DNA of 64,000 bases from Flagellimonas alvinocaridis. Its GTDB lineage: Bacteria > Bacteroidota > Bacteroidia > Flavobacteriales > Flavobacteriaceae. Each line of letters opens with the position of its first letter. Position 1 is the first letter of the stretch. The notes beneath the pieces are model-generated. The model had not been told where the DNA came from. It made no database searches and saw nothing but the letters and a program-made list of their open reading frames with translations. The DNA lies in contig NZ_SNTZ01000004.1 of NCBI RefSeq assembly GCF_004916895.1, positions 1-64,000 of the forward strand, read 5' to 3'. This document shows positions 55,722-64,000 of the stretch, one piece after another. The position numbers were made by a program, and so were the translations under genes.

Positions 55722-57545
55722 TTGCAAACAGAGTTGTTATCCGTGTTGATCTATAAAGAACGTGCCATAGTACCAAAGTACTTTGTCTTTTTTACCCTAC
55801 TAATTCTTTTCATGTCCTGTGAGACCAAGAAACAGGACAAGGTAGCCTCTTACCAAACTTTTTTTGAAACTTCTGGAGGCGAGGAAACTTCCACATACCA
55901 AGAAACCATTGCCTTTTACATGAAATTGGCTCGGGATTTTCCTGAAATCAATATCCACACCATTGGCAAAACGGACAGTGGCTATCCCCTTCACATGGTA
56001 ACCTTTAATCCTGATGGAGATTTCAATTTGGAAAATGTACGAAAGGAAAAAGCCATAATCCTTATCAACAATGGCATACATCCTGGTGAAAGCGATGGCA
56101 TTGATGCCACTATGCTACTTTATAGGGATTTGGCCACCAAAATGCTACCAAGTCCTAAAAACACTGTGCTGGTCACCATACCTGTTTACAATATTGGTGG
56201 AGCCCTCAACCGAAATTCCACTTCAAGAGCCAACCAAAATGGGCCCAAGGAATATGGGTTTCGTGGAAATGCCCGAAACTATGACCTGAATCGGGATTTT
56301 ATTAAGATGGACACCAAAAACGCACAAAGTTTTGCCAACATTTTTCATAGGGTAAAACCCGATGTATTCGTGGACAACCATGTGAGCAATGGGGCCGATT
56401 ATCAGTACACGCTGACACACCTTTTCACGCAACACAACAAACTGGGCGGAAATTTGGGAAAATACCTGCACCAAGAGTTTATGCCCGGATTGGAAAAATC
56501 CTTGGCAGATAAAAAATGGGACATAACGCCCTATGTCAACGTTTTTAATGTTCCTCCAGAAATGGGCTTCAATCAATTTATTGACCATCCTAGATATTCC
56601 ACTGGCTATACCACATTATGGAACACCTTGGGCCTGATGGTGGAAACCCATATGCTTAAACCCTATGACCAACGGGTAGAAGGCACCTACCAACTTATGG
56701 AAAGTCTTGTACAACTTGTTGAAAAGGAATACGAATCCATTAAAAAACTGAGAAGGGAAGCACAAGAAAAAACGCTTGCGCTTACAGAGTATCATTTCTC
56801 ATGGCAGGTGGATACTACCCAACATTCCCTGTTACAGTTTAAAGGTTATGAAGCAGAGCGTCTCTTGAGCGAAGTTACCGGCCTTCCCCGCTTAAAGTAT
56901 GATCGCGACAAACCTTTTACCAAAGAGACCATATATCGAGATTATTATCTTCCGTTGGATACCATTACCATTCCAGACGCTTATATCATTAATCAAAGTT
57001 GGCAAAGCATCATAGATAAACTGGATGCGAACCACATCCACTATTCAAGACTGGGCAAAGATACCTCCCTGACTGTTGATGGGTATAAAATTCTCGGTTA
57101 CGAAACACGAAAAAGCCCTTACGAAGGACATTATCTGCATTACGACACCAAAGTGGAAAAGTGTACAAAAATAGTCCAGTTTAGGGCAGGTGATGTAGTC
57201 ATTCCAACCCAACAAATAGGCATACGGTACATTTTGGAGACTTTGGAACCCCATGCGGTGGATTCTTTTTTTAATTGGAACTTTTTTGATACCGTCCTCC
57301 AGCAAAAAGAAGGGTTTTCTCCCTATGTCTTTGAGGACGTAGCTTTGGAAATGCTGCAAAATGACTCTATTCTTCGTCAAAATTTTGAAGCTAAAAAGGC
57401 GTTGGACAAAGCATTTTCGGAGAACTGGTACGCTCAACTGGATTGGCTCTTTCAACAGTCAAAATATTTGGAGGATGCCTACCTAACCTATCCCGTATAT
57501 CGTGTTGAAAAGGGCAGCGATGCCGCAGGAATTCTTCCTAAATAG
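55722..57545 (+). CDS. M14 family zinc carboxypeptidase, lipoprotein-like
   Basis: Up to 607 residues. No ATG precedes the signal peptide; TTG 55722, GTG 55743 and TTG 55746 are the in-frame candidates, so the start is uncertain. Signal sequence [17 protein letters not shown] fits a lipobox (Cys). Zinc motif HPGESDG (His, Glu) and the distal His in [16 protein letters not shown] are present; [20 protein letters not shown] is the substrate-carboxylate Arg region. Likely a periplasmic or surface peptidase. Overlaps the convergent NUDIX gene by 8 bp. Confidence 0.88.
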   Translation: MQTELLSVLIYKERAIVPKYFVFFTLLILFMSCETKKQDKVASYQTFFETSGGEETSTYQETIAFYMKLARDFPEINIHTIGKTDSGYPLHMVTFNPDGDFNLENVRKEKAIILINNGIHPGESDGIDATMLLYRDLATKMLPSPKNTVLVTIPVYNIGGALNRNSTSRANQNGPKEYGFRGNARNYDLNRDFIKMDTKNAQSFANIFHRVKPDVFVDNHVSNGADYQYTLTHLFTQHNKLGGNLGKYLHQEFMPGLEKSLADKKWDITPYVNVFNVPPEMGFNQFIDHPRYSTGYTTLWNTLGLMVETHMLKPYDQRVEGTYQLMESLVQLVEKEYESIKKLRREAQEKTLALTEYHFSWQVDTTQHSLLQFKGYEAERLLSEVTGLPRLKYDRDKPFTKETIYRDYYLPLDTITIPDAYIINQSWQSIIDKLDANHIHYSRLGKDTSLTVDGYKILGYETRKSPYEGHYLHYDTKVEKCTKIVQFRAGDVVIPTQQIGIRYILETLEPHAVDSFFNWNFFDTVLQQKEGFSPYVFEDVALEMLQNDSILRQNFEAKKALDKAFSENWYAQLDWLFQQSKYLEDAYLTYPVYRVEKGSDAAGILPK

Positions 57546-58140
57546 GCCATTCAAAATCCTTGAACAAAACTTCAATGTTTGCATAAGAATTCTTCAGGGC
57601 CTTCTCGGTTTTCCTTGGTCCCTTCCACTTCACCTTGGAAATTCCTTCAGATTTTTCGGCCACCAGTTTGCCCTTAAATGGAGTGGTCATCACAAACCAA
57701 TGGGTCTCCTTTAATCGATACTCTCCATTTCTCCTGAAAACATGATAGGTGGTTCGCAGAAACCTTTCAATGGTTAAATTGGTGACTCCAGTTTCTTCCT
57801 CAACCTCCCTTAAAGCAGCATCTTCAATGGATTCCCCCTTATCAACCTTTCCCTTGGGCAAATCCCATTTTCCATTCCTGTAGATAAAGAGCAGTTTTCC
57901 TTTTGGATTGATTACAAAACCTCCCCCTGCCACCACAACCGGGATCTTATGCTTAAAAATTTTTAAAATCTTGGTCTCATCAGGATGGTACAGATATGCC
58001 TTGTCCAACTTTCCCTTGGCAAGTTGGTTTATTGCTTTCATGATGGATTTGCCATCCATGGAAAAGAGATTGCCGTTGGACTTTTCAGGGCGTTGGTTTG
58101 TTAAAATCAGTGGAGATTCATTAACAAAAACTTCATACAT
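57538..58140 (-). CDS. NUDIX hydrolase
   Basis: 200 residues. The Nudix box [20 protein letters not shown] with TGV (about 115-137) is complete. An N-terminal extension of about 65 residues precedes the domain. Hydrolyses a nucleoside-diphosphate-linked substrate; identity unknown. Its start codon is only 7 bp from the divergent pyrE start. Confidence 0.93.
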   Translation of the reverse strand: MYEVFVNESPLILTNQRPEKSNGNLFSMDGKSIMKAINQLAKGKLDKAYLYHPDETKILKIFKHKIPVVVAGGGFVINPKGKLLFIYRNGKWDLPKGKVDKGESIEDAALREVEEETGVTNLTIERFLRTTYHVFRRNGEYRLKETHWFVMTTPFKGKLVAEKSEGISKVKWKGPRKTEKALKNSYANIEVLFKDFEWPI

Positions 58141-58146
58141 TTGCGC
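58139..58146 (+). promoter_or_regulatory. Candidate pyrE -7 box next to its start codon
   Basis: TACATTTG, an exact TAnnTTTG match, ends within a few bases of pyrE ATG 58148 and overlaps the NUDIX start codon on the other strand. No clear TTG lies at 17-23 bp upstream. Confidence 0.4.
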
Positions 58147-58147
58147 A

Positions 58148-58786
58148 ATGGTTTTAGATAAGGGAATCGCAAAAAAGACAGCAGAGCTGCTATTACAAAT
58201 TAATGCAATTAAGTTGGAACCCGAAAATCCCTTTACATGGGCTTCTGGGTGGAAATCTCCAATTTATTGTGATAACAGGGTCATGCTCTCCTACCCAGAG
58301 ATACGGAATTTTGTAAGGGAAGAAATGGCCAAGCAAGTGGAAAACCTATATGGTAAACCCGATGTAATTGCCGGTGTAGCCACAGGCGCCATTGGAATAG
58401 GAATTTTAGTTGCTGAAGCACTGGGACTCCCCTTTATTTATGTTAGACCGGAACCCAAATCGCACGGAAGACAGAACCAAATTGAAGGCAATTTGGAATC
58501 TGGCCAAAGTGTAGTGGTCATAGAAGACCTGATCAGTACAGGAAAGAGTAGCCTCAATGCCGTAAGGGCCTTAAAGGAACAAGGGGCCAACGTAAAGGGC
58601 ATGGTGGCCATTTTTACGTACGGATTTCCCGTAGCCTCGACCAATTTTGAAGAAGAAAACGTGGAACTACACACCTTATCCGACTATGACCACCTTGTGG
58701 AGCAGGCTTCTGAAACACATTACATTAAAGAATCACAATTAAAAACCTTATTGCAGTGGAGAACAAATCCCCAGCAATGGAAATAA
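58148..58786 (+). CDS. pyrE: Orotate phosphoribosyltransferase
   Basis: 212 residues from [20 protein letters not shown]; the frame is open further upstream but lies across the NUDIX gene. PRPP motif [20 protein letters not shown], flexible loop [14 protein letters not shown] and [20 protein letters not shown]. Makes OMP in pyrimidine synthesis. Confidence 0.96.
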   Translation: MVLDKGIAKKTAELLLQINAIKLEPENPFTWASGWKSPIYCDNRVMLSYPEIRNFVREEMAKQVENLYGKPDVIAGVATGAIGIGILVAEALGLPFIYVRPEPKSHGRQNQIEGNLESGQSVVVIEDLISTGKSSLNAVRALKEQGANVKGMVAIFTYGFPVASTNFEEENVELHTLSDYDHLVEQASETHYIKESQLKTLLQWRTNPQQWK

Positions 58787-58795
58787 CCTCAAAAC

Positions 58796-59194
58796 ATGCA
58801 TATTGAAGTCCCTAAAAAAAAGGTAGCCAAAAGCAACAAGGAAGTATTTGATTTTCTTTCCGACATCAAAAATTTTGAGACCTTGATGCCCGACAATATT
58901 GACAAGTTTGAGGTTTTGGATGATAAAACCTTCAAGTTTGCCCTTAAGGGCATGCCAGAAATCACCTTGCGCTTAAAAGAGCAGGTCCCCCACGAAAAAG
59001 TGGTTTTGGGAGCTGCAAGCGACAAGTTGCCCTTCACGCTTACTGGGGATATTTTGGCTTTGGGTGACAATGAAAGTGAAGTGGGCCTAAGTTTTGAAGG
59101 CGAATTTAACGCTATGATGGCCATGATGATCAAATCGCCCATCACCAATTTTATGCAAACCCTTTCTTCTAATTTGGAAAAAATTGGTCAGTAG
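58796..59194 (+). CDS. SRPBCC (START-like) family protein
   Basis: 132 residues. Start EVPKKKVAKSNKEVFDFLSD and the central PEITLRLKEQVPHEKVVLGA fit the helix-grip START/Bet v1-like fold seen beside pyrE in Flavobacteriaceae. Ligand unknown. 9 bp after pyrE, so cotranscribed; stop overlaps that of birA by 7 bp. Confidence 0.88.
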   Translation: MHIEVPKKKVAKSNKEVFDFLSDIKNFETLMPDNIDKFEVLDDKTFKFALKGMPEITLRLKEQVPHEKVVLGAASDKLPFTLTGDILALGDNESEVGLSFEGEFNAMMAMMIKSPITNFMQTLSSNLEKIGQ

Positions 59195-59931
59195 AGCAAC
59201 GAGATTTCTTTCAAATCAAATTCCTGAAAAACACGATCCTCCAATTCAAGGACAAGTTTTCCCGTGTCTGAAACCCCACGGATAAACCCCATGAACATTG
59301 CTCCTTCGGCATCTTTAAAGGTGGAAGGTTTGTCCTTTCTAAATAAATACTGTTCGTACTCTGGAAGAAGTTGATTCACGGTTTTTTCCTGAATGTTTAA
59401 AAAACGTATTCGGATTCTTTCCAAAATCATTTGTAAAAGCTCATCCAAGTCAAAAGTGCGCCCACTAATCATTTTTAAGGATGCTGCATTGCCCAAATTA
59501 TCAAAAGAAGTTTGGTTAACATTAAGACCGATTCCAATAATGGAATGTTGGACAAGTTGACCTTTAAGAATATTTTCTATCAAAATGCCACATATTTTAG
59601 AAGAACCTGACAGAATGTCGTTGGGCCATTTCACCCTGACATCGGGAAGGGAAAATTGGTTAAGCACATCGCATACCGCCAAGGACACCATGAGGTTCAA
59701 ATTAAACTGATGCTCCACGTGCAATAAATCGAATGATTTTAACACACTGAATGTTAGATTTTTACCATCTTCAGATTCCCAAACAGCGCCCATCTGTCCC
59801 CTTCCCCTGAGCTGTTTCTTGGCCACCACAACCGTAGAATCCACAGCGTTTTTTGTCTGCAATAGATCTTTTAAATACTGATTTGTGGAATCCGTGGCAT
59901 CAAGTTTGATTATCCGTGATAGTTCTCCCAA
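59188..59931 (-). CDS. birA: Biotin--[acetyl-CoA-carboxylase] ligase
   Basis: 247 residues without an N-terminal helix-turn-helix, so ligase only. Motifs: LDATDSTNQYLKDL, KKQLRGRGQMGAVWESEDGK (biotinoyl-AMP loop), VRVKWPNDILSGSSKICGIL and IGIGLNVNQTSF. Attaches biotin to carboxylases. Divergent from rsfS. Confidence 0.95.
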   Translation of the reverse strand: MGELSRIIKLDATDSTNQYLKDLLQTKNAVDSTVVVAKKQLRGRGQMGAVWESEDGKNLTFSVLKSFDLLHVEHQFNLNLMVSLAVCDVLNQFSLPDVRVKWPNDILSGSSKICGILIENILKGQLVQHSIIGIGLNVNQTSFDNLGNAASLKMISGRTFDLDELLQMILERIRIRFLNIQEKTVNQLLPEYEQYLFRKDKPSTFKDAEGAMFMGFIRGVSDTGKLVLELEDRVFQEFDLKEISLLY

Positions 59932-59986
59932 TGTGGTGTAGCTTTATGATATGTTAAAATCTAAGGCTAAGAAAACAAAAAAAATA

Positions 59987-59994
59987 TAACTTTG
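59987..59994 (+). promoter_or_regulatory. Candidate -7 box of the rsfS-ftsH operon
   Basis: TAACTTTG, exact TAnnTTTG match, 19 bp before ATG 60014. No good TTG at the expected distance. Confidence 0.5.
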
Positions 59995-60013
59995 TAAAAA
60001 CTAAAATTTTTGG

Positions 60014-60391
60014 ATGCAGAAAACAAAAACTAGTGCAGATGAACTGATTGCCTTGATTTTACATGGGATTGAAGAAGTTAAAGGTGTTGACATAAATCTA
60101 CTTGATCTTAGGGAAATCGAAAATACAGTCTGCGACTATTTTATCATCTGCAATGGTACTTCCAACACGCATGTAAACGCAATTGTCTCCTCTGTACAGA
60201 AAACTGTTAGTAAGGCTATCCATGATAAACCCTGGCACGTTGAAGGTTCTGAAAACGCAGAATGGGTATTGATGGACTATGTAAATGTTGTAGTACATGT
60301 ATTTCAAAAACACATCAGGGAATTCTATGATATTGAAGGACTTTGGGGAGATGCCAAAGTTACCATGGTGGAGAGCAGTTACAATTCTTAA
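60014..60391 (+). CDS. rsfS: Ribosome silencing factor RsfS
   Basis: 125 residues. IEEVKGVDINLLDLREIENT, DYFIICNGTSNTHVNAIVSS, GSENAEWVLMDYVNVVVHVF and FYDIEGLWGDA are hallmark segments. Binds uL14 and blocks subunit joining. 3 bp before ftsH. Confidence 0.97.
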   Translation: MQKTKTSADELIALILHGIEEVKGVDINLLDLREIENTVCDYFIICNGTSNTHVNAIVSSVQKTVSKAIHDKPWHVEGSENAEWVLMDYVNVVVHVFQKHIREFYDIEGLWGDAKVTMVESSYNS

Positions 60392-60394
60392 AAA

Positions 60395-62347
60395 ATGGCA
60401 AAAGAAAACAATCCAAATACCCCTAAAAAGCCACGTTTTAGCTCGTGGTGGATTTATGGCGTGGTCATAGCATTGATCATCGGCTTCCAATTTTTTGGTG
60501 GAAGTAGTTTCTCCAATACTGAAAAAACCACGACTTCCGAGCTTCAGGAATATTTGCGAAATGGAGACATTTCAAAAATCATAATCATAACCAATACCCG
60601 TCAGGCGAAGGTCTTTCTAACCGAAGAGGCCATGAACAAAGACGTTCACAAAGGTGTTGCTGAAAAACCGCTATTCCCCTCTGCAGGTTTGGTCCCCCAG
60701 TACATATTGGATTATGGGGATCTTCAAATATTCCAGAACGAAATCACAGAAATCAAGAAAGAGAACAACCTTGACACCATAGTGGAGTTCGATACCGAAT
60801 CCAATGTCTTGGGTGATCTCTTGCTTTCTTTATTGCCGTTTGCCTTGATTATAGGTATATGGATTTACTTGATGCGAAGGATGTCCGGCGGCGCAGGTGG
60901 CGGCGCAGGTGGGCAGATTTTCAACATTGGAAAATCCAAAGCAAAGCTTTTCGATGAAAAAACAGATACCAGAACCTCATTTAAAGATGTAGCAGGTCTG
61001 GAAGGTGCCAAAGAAGAGGTACAAGAGATAGTGGAGTTTCTTAAAAACCCGGACAAATACACTTCCTTGGGTGGTAAAATACCAAAAGGTGCACTTTTGG
61101 TAGGCCCTCCAGGTACGGGTAAGACCCTTTTGGCCAAGGCTGTGGCAGGAGAGGCCAAAGTGCCCTTCTTCTCCCTTTCCGGGTCAGACTTTGTTGAAAT
61201 GTTCGTGGGTGTAGGGGCTTCTCGTGTTAGAGACCTTTTCAAACAAGCCAAAGACAAGTCACCAGCCATCATCTTTATCGATGAAATAGATGCCATTGGT
61301 AGAGCTCGTGGAAAAAACAATTTCACTGGCTCCAATGATGAACGCGAAAATACACTGAACCAGCTTTTGACTGAAATGGACGGTTTTGGCACCAACACCA
61401 ATGTTATTGTATTGGCCGCTACCAACCGCGCCGATGTTCTTGACAAGGCCTTGATGCGTGCAGGTCGATTTGATCGTCAAATTTATGTTGACCTCCCCGA
61501 CCTTAACGAACGTAAGGAGATTTTTGAAGTTCATCTTAGGCCCATCAAAACCGCGGAAACCCTTGATTTGGACTTCTTGGCAAAACAAACCCCTGGATTT
61601 TCGGGTGCCGATATAGCCAACGTATGTAACGAGGCTGCCCTTATCGCTGCAAGAAAAGAAAAGAAAGCGGTTACCAAACAAGATTTCTTGGATGCCGTAG
61701 ACCGAATCGTGGGCGGATTGGAAAAGAAAAACAAAATCATTACCCCAGAGGAAAAAAAGACCATTGCATTTCACGAAGCTGGTCATGCCACTGTAAGCTG
61801 GATGCTGGAACACGCAGCACCTTTGGTAAAAGTAACCATTGTACCAAGGGGGCAATCCCTAGGGGCTGCATGGTATTTACCTGAAGAGCGACTTATTGTT
61901 CGTCCTGAGCAGATGTTGGATGAAATGTGTGCCACCATGGGAGGTAGAGCTGCGGAAAAGGTGGTTTTCAATAAAATTTCCACAGGCGCATTGAGCGATT
62001 TGGAAAAAGTTACCAAACAGGCAAGAGCCATGGTCACCATCTATGGTTTGAACGATGAACTGGGAAATATTACCTATTATGATTCCTCGGGCCAAAATGA
62101 GTATGGATTCACTAAACCATATAGTGAAGAAACTGCCCAGAAAATTGATTTGGAAATATCCAAGATAATCGAAGCGCAATACCAAAGGGCCATTAAATTA
62201 TTGGAAGACAATAAGGACAAACTTTCCGAACTTGCTGAAAGGCTCTTGGAAAAAGAAGTTATCTTTAAAGACGATTTGGAAAAAATATTTGGAAGAAGGC
62301 CTTTTGAAAAAGAAGAAGAGGAATTGGAACCCGAACCTGCCAAATAA
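60395..62347 (+). CDS. ftsH: ATP-dependent zinc metalloprotease FtsH
   Basis: 650 residues. Two membrane helices (about 17-36 and 137-158) flank a periplasmic domain. AAA domain with Walker A GPPGTGKT, Walker [12 protein letters not shown] and the second region of homology; pore loop [12 protein letters not shown]; zinc motif [10 protein letters not shown]. The C-terminus is an acidic tail. Degrades membrane and regulatory proteins. Confidence 0.98.
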   Translation: MAKENNPNTPKKPRFSSWWIYGVVIALIIGFQFFGGSSFSNTEKTTTSELQEYLRNGDISKIIIITNTRQAKVFLTEEAMNKDVHKGVAEKPLFPSAGLVPQYILDYGDLQIFQNEITEIKKENNLDTIVEFDTESNVLGDLLLSLLPFALIIGIWIYLMRRMSGGAGGGAGGQIFNIGKSKAKLFDEKTDTRTSFKDVAGLEGAKEEVQEIVEFLKNPDKYTSLGGKIPKGALLVGPPGTGKTLLAKAVAGEAKVPFFSLSGSDFVEMFVGVGASRVRDLFKQAKDKSPAIIFIDEIDAIGRARGKNNFTGSNDERENTLNQLLTEMDGFGTNTNVIVLAATNRADVLDKALMRAGRFDRQIYVDLPDLNERKEIFEVHLRPIKTAETLDLDFLAKQTPGFSGADIANVCNEAALIAARKEKKAVTKQDFLDAVDRIVGGLEKKNKIITPEEKKTIAFHEAGHATVSWMLEHAAPLVKVTIVPRGQSLGAAWYLPEERLIVRPEQMLDEMCATMGGRAAEKVVFNKISTGALSDLEKVTKQARAMVTIYGLNDELGNITYYDSSGQNEYGFTKPYSEETAQKIDLEISKIIEAQYQRAIKLLEDNKDKLSELAERLLEKEVIFKDDLEKIFGRRPFEKEEEELEPEPAK

Positions 62348-62386
62348 AGCCAAAAACAGGTAAAAAGAATGTACTTGACACAATAA

Positions 62387-62995
62387 ATGGGAGTTTTTAG
62401 CAAACTTTTTGGAGGAGGCAAAAAGGTTTCCAAGGAAACTGCGGAAACCCGTGGCGACCACATGCCCGACCTAAAAATTCCCGTAGATGAAAAGTTTACC
62501 ATCTATTTTAAGAAAAATGGCGGTAAGTTCATTTATTGTGAAGACTTTGCCGAAGTCTCGGAAGCCCTAAAGAGCATTATCTCTGAAAATAATTGGCAGA
62601 ACCACCTGTTCTATACATTGGACCCGCGTTTAGAAACCCGTTTCGCTTCAGAAAATGTGTCTTTCACGGATAATCGCCAAGAGAGTGAGATTTTTTTCAC
62701 TACCTGCGAACATCTTGTGGCACATAATGGGTCCATTTTAGTATGTTCCAATCAAATCAAGGAAAAAAAGTTGGATGAGCTACCATCCAACCTCATCGTC
62801 TTTGCCACCACCAGTCAGTTGGTGGACTCCATCAGCGAAGCACTAAAAGTCATTAAGGAAAAATATCGCAAAAACATACCCAATAACATTACCACTCTAA
62901 AACACTTTCAGCCTACACCAGAGAATAAGGACGATTTTCTGTCATACGGAAGTGCCTCAAAAAATGTCTATCTTTTACTCCTAGAAGACTACTGA
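62387..62995 (+). CDS. LUD domain protein (LutC/YkgG family)
   Basis: 202 residues. Start MGVFSKLFGGGKKVSKETAE, and VSFTDNRQESEIFFTTCEHLVAHNGSI matches the LUD fold. A lone LUD-like protein between ftsH and cdsA is a conserved flavobacterial arrangement; there is no lutAB here, so lactate use is not implied. Function unknown. Confidence 0.85.
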   Translation: MGVFSKLFGGGKKVSKETAETRGDHMPDLKIPVDEKFTIYFKKNGGKFIYCEDFAEVSEALKSIISENNWQNHLFYTLDPRLETRFASENVSFTDNRQESEIFFTTCEHLVAHNGSILVCSNQIKEKKLDELPSNLIVFATTSQLVDSISEALKVIKEKYRKNIPNNITTLKHFQPTPENKDDFLSYGSASKNVYLLLLEDY

Positions 62996-62999
62996 TTAC

Positions 63000-63803
63000 A
63001 TGAAAGAAATTCTAAGGCGTTCCATAACGGGAATCATCTATGTGGTGCTTCTGTTGGGGGCAGTATTTTTAAGTTCAGATGCTTTCGACTTTCTCTTTAT
63101 GGCCTTTGGCTTGGGCTGCCTGTACGAATTTAAGCGTATTGTAAGACTCAAAGGATACTATATTTATACCGCTTATCTGGCCCTGTGGTGGGCTTACATC
63201 TATTTGATACAGGACAATAATCTCATTACCCTTTTGATGTTTCTTACCATTACGGTTGATATCGCTTTGCTCTTCTTTCTTTTTTCTGGAAAGGAGAGAA
63301 AATTCACTGAACTTCAAAAGTTTATCATTGCCGTACTCTATATTGGTGGAGGATGCATTTTCCTGACCATGATCCCTTATAAAAATGATGATTTTGCCCA
63401 ATTTCTCATTATGGGCATCTTTATCTTGATTTGGGTAAACGATACTTTTGCTTATTTGGTGGGACGCGCCTTGGGCCGCACAAAATTATTTCCTTCAGTT
63501 TCTCCTAAAAAAACCATTGAAGGTTCTATTGGAGGTCTTATTTTTGCACTAGTGGCGGCTTACATTTTGTCGTTCTACGAAACTAAACTAACTATTGTGC
63601 AATGGATGGTCCTAGCCACAGTAATTGTGGTGGCAGGAAGTATAGGCGACCTTTTGGAGTCTAAGTTTAAGCGTGTGGCCGGCGTAAAGGACAGCGGAGC
63701 CATTCTACCAGGACACGGAGGTATTTGGGATCGTTTGGACAGCCTTGTATTTGCAGCCCCTTTTGCATATTTGATACTTAACATTTTTTCCTATGTTTCA
63801 TAA
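63000..63803 (+). CDS. cdsA: Phosphatidate cytidylyltransferase
   Basis: 267 residues with about seven membrane helices. C-terminal CdsA signature: SIGDLLESKFKRVAGVKDSG then LPGHGGIWDRLDSLVFA. Makes CDP-diacylglycerol. 4 bp after the LUD gene and overlaps psd by 11 bp. Confidence 0.97.
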   Translation: MKEILRRSITGIIYVVLLLGAVFLSSDAFDFLFMAFGLGCLYEFKRIVRLKGYYIYTAYLALWWAYIYLIQDNNLITLLMFLTITVDIALLFFLFSGKERKFTELQKFIIAVLYIGGGCIFLTMIPYKNDDFAQFLIMGIFILIWVNDTFAYLVGRALGRTKLFPSVSPKKTIEGSIGGLIFALVAAYILSFYETKLTIVQWMVLATVIVVAGSIGDLLESKFKRVAGVKDSGAILPGHGGIWDRLDSLVFAAPFAYLILNIFSYVS

Positions 63804-64000
63804 AGAGGGTCAAAAAATTATTATTATCACTTTTTTTATTGTGGTTGCCGCAATCTTGGCCGCTCAATTTTATATTGATGTGGAATGGGTTCGTTACATC
63901 GTACAGATAGCAGCCTTGGTTATCCTTGTGGCCATTTTACAGTTTTTTAGAAACCCCAAGCGCTTGGTTACACCTACTTTTGATGACATTCTTGCCCCTG
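63793..64000 (+). CDS. psd: Phosphatidylserine decarboxylase family protein (5' part only)
   Basis: 69 codons from ATG 63793 (MFHKEGQKIIIITFFIVVAA) to the window edge. Two hydrophobic segments (about 7-25 and 35-52), then FFRNPKRLVTPTFDDILAP, the typical start of the bacteroidete PSD-related family. Directly coupled to cdsA, its pathway neighbour. The catalytic LGST/GGST site lies outside the window. Confidence 0.88.
   Translation, partial: MFHKEGQKIIIITFFIVVAAILAAQFYIDVEWVRYIVQIAALVILVAILQFFRNPKRLVTPTFDDILAP

Noticed and set aside
62387-62995. Lactate utilisation gene lutC
   Set aside because: Only the fold matches; no lutA or lutB nearby and the context is ftsH-cdsA.

Overview
The window is a chromosomal segment of a Bacteroidota bacterium, almost certainly a marine-type Flavobacteriaceae (Muricauda/Allomuricauda-like is a guess from overall gene character). 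The evidence is a type IX secretion (T9SS) gene trio with a type B sorting domain, the TTTG / TAnnTTTG promoter pattern of this phylum, the near absence of Shine-Dalgarno sequences except before rpsU, and many flavobacterial protein families (DUF2851, DUF3467, PorP/SprF, TlpA-like lipoproteins). No prophage, insertion sequence, CRISPR array or rRNA operon is seen.

Layout. 1-1679: 5' part of a secreted repeat protein built from 86-residue units, running off the left edge. 2145-8856: operon of a giant calcium-binding-repeat T9SS cargo, a PorP/SprF-like partner and an OmpA-family protein. 9248-11801: prfC, a small membrane protein and DUF3467. 11866-25071 (minus strand): the large translation/transcription operon tRNA-Thr, Tyr, Gly, Thr, tuf, tRNA-Trp, secE, nusG, rplKAJL, rpoBC, in the same order as the E. 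coli tufB region. 25174-34696 (minus): hpf, xerC, rpsU, acyl-CoA dehydrogenase, HhH protein, Na+/alanine symporter, K+ channel, PspC, DUF2851, rhodanese and two thioredoxin-fold proteins. 34830-36520: MarR regulator with nitroreductase and YceI. 36598-43541: complete trpEGDCFBA operon preceded by a leader peptide with three Trp codons and a terminator. 43575-53266: peptidase, uracil-DNA-glycosylase-like protein, ppc, yaaA, rluD-like, PASTA protein, ddl, coaD. 53462-57545: hybrid PAS kinase/response regulator pair and an M14 peptidase. 57538-64000: NUDIX, pyrE, SRPBCC, birA, rsfS-ftsH-LUD-cdsA-psd.

The most interesting points are regulatory and structural. (i) A complete tryptophan attenuator at 36598-36745 has an 18-residue Trp-Trp-Trp leader peptide, a terminator and a matching antiterminator, and the leader start codon lies only 5 nt from the -7 box, so the leader mRNA may be leaderless. 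(ii) A palindromic repeat family with GTCATTTCGA-type ends occupies two trp intergenic spacers and has also inserted in frame inside trpF, adding about 24 residues; a half element lies in frame in the DNA-glycosylase-like gene. (iii) rpsU has a very strong Shine-Dalgarno sequence, fitting bS21-dependent feedback. (iv) The tRNA-tuf promoter sits between the hpf stop codon and the hpf terminator, so the terminator hairpin is the first thing transcribed. Most remaining genes are ordinary housekeeping genes.
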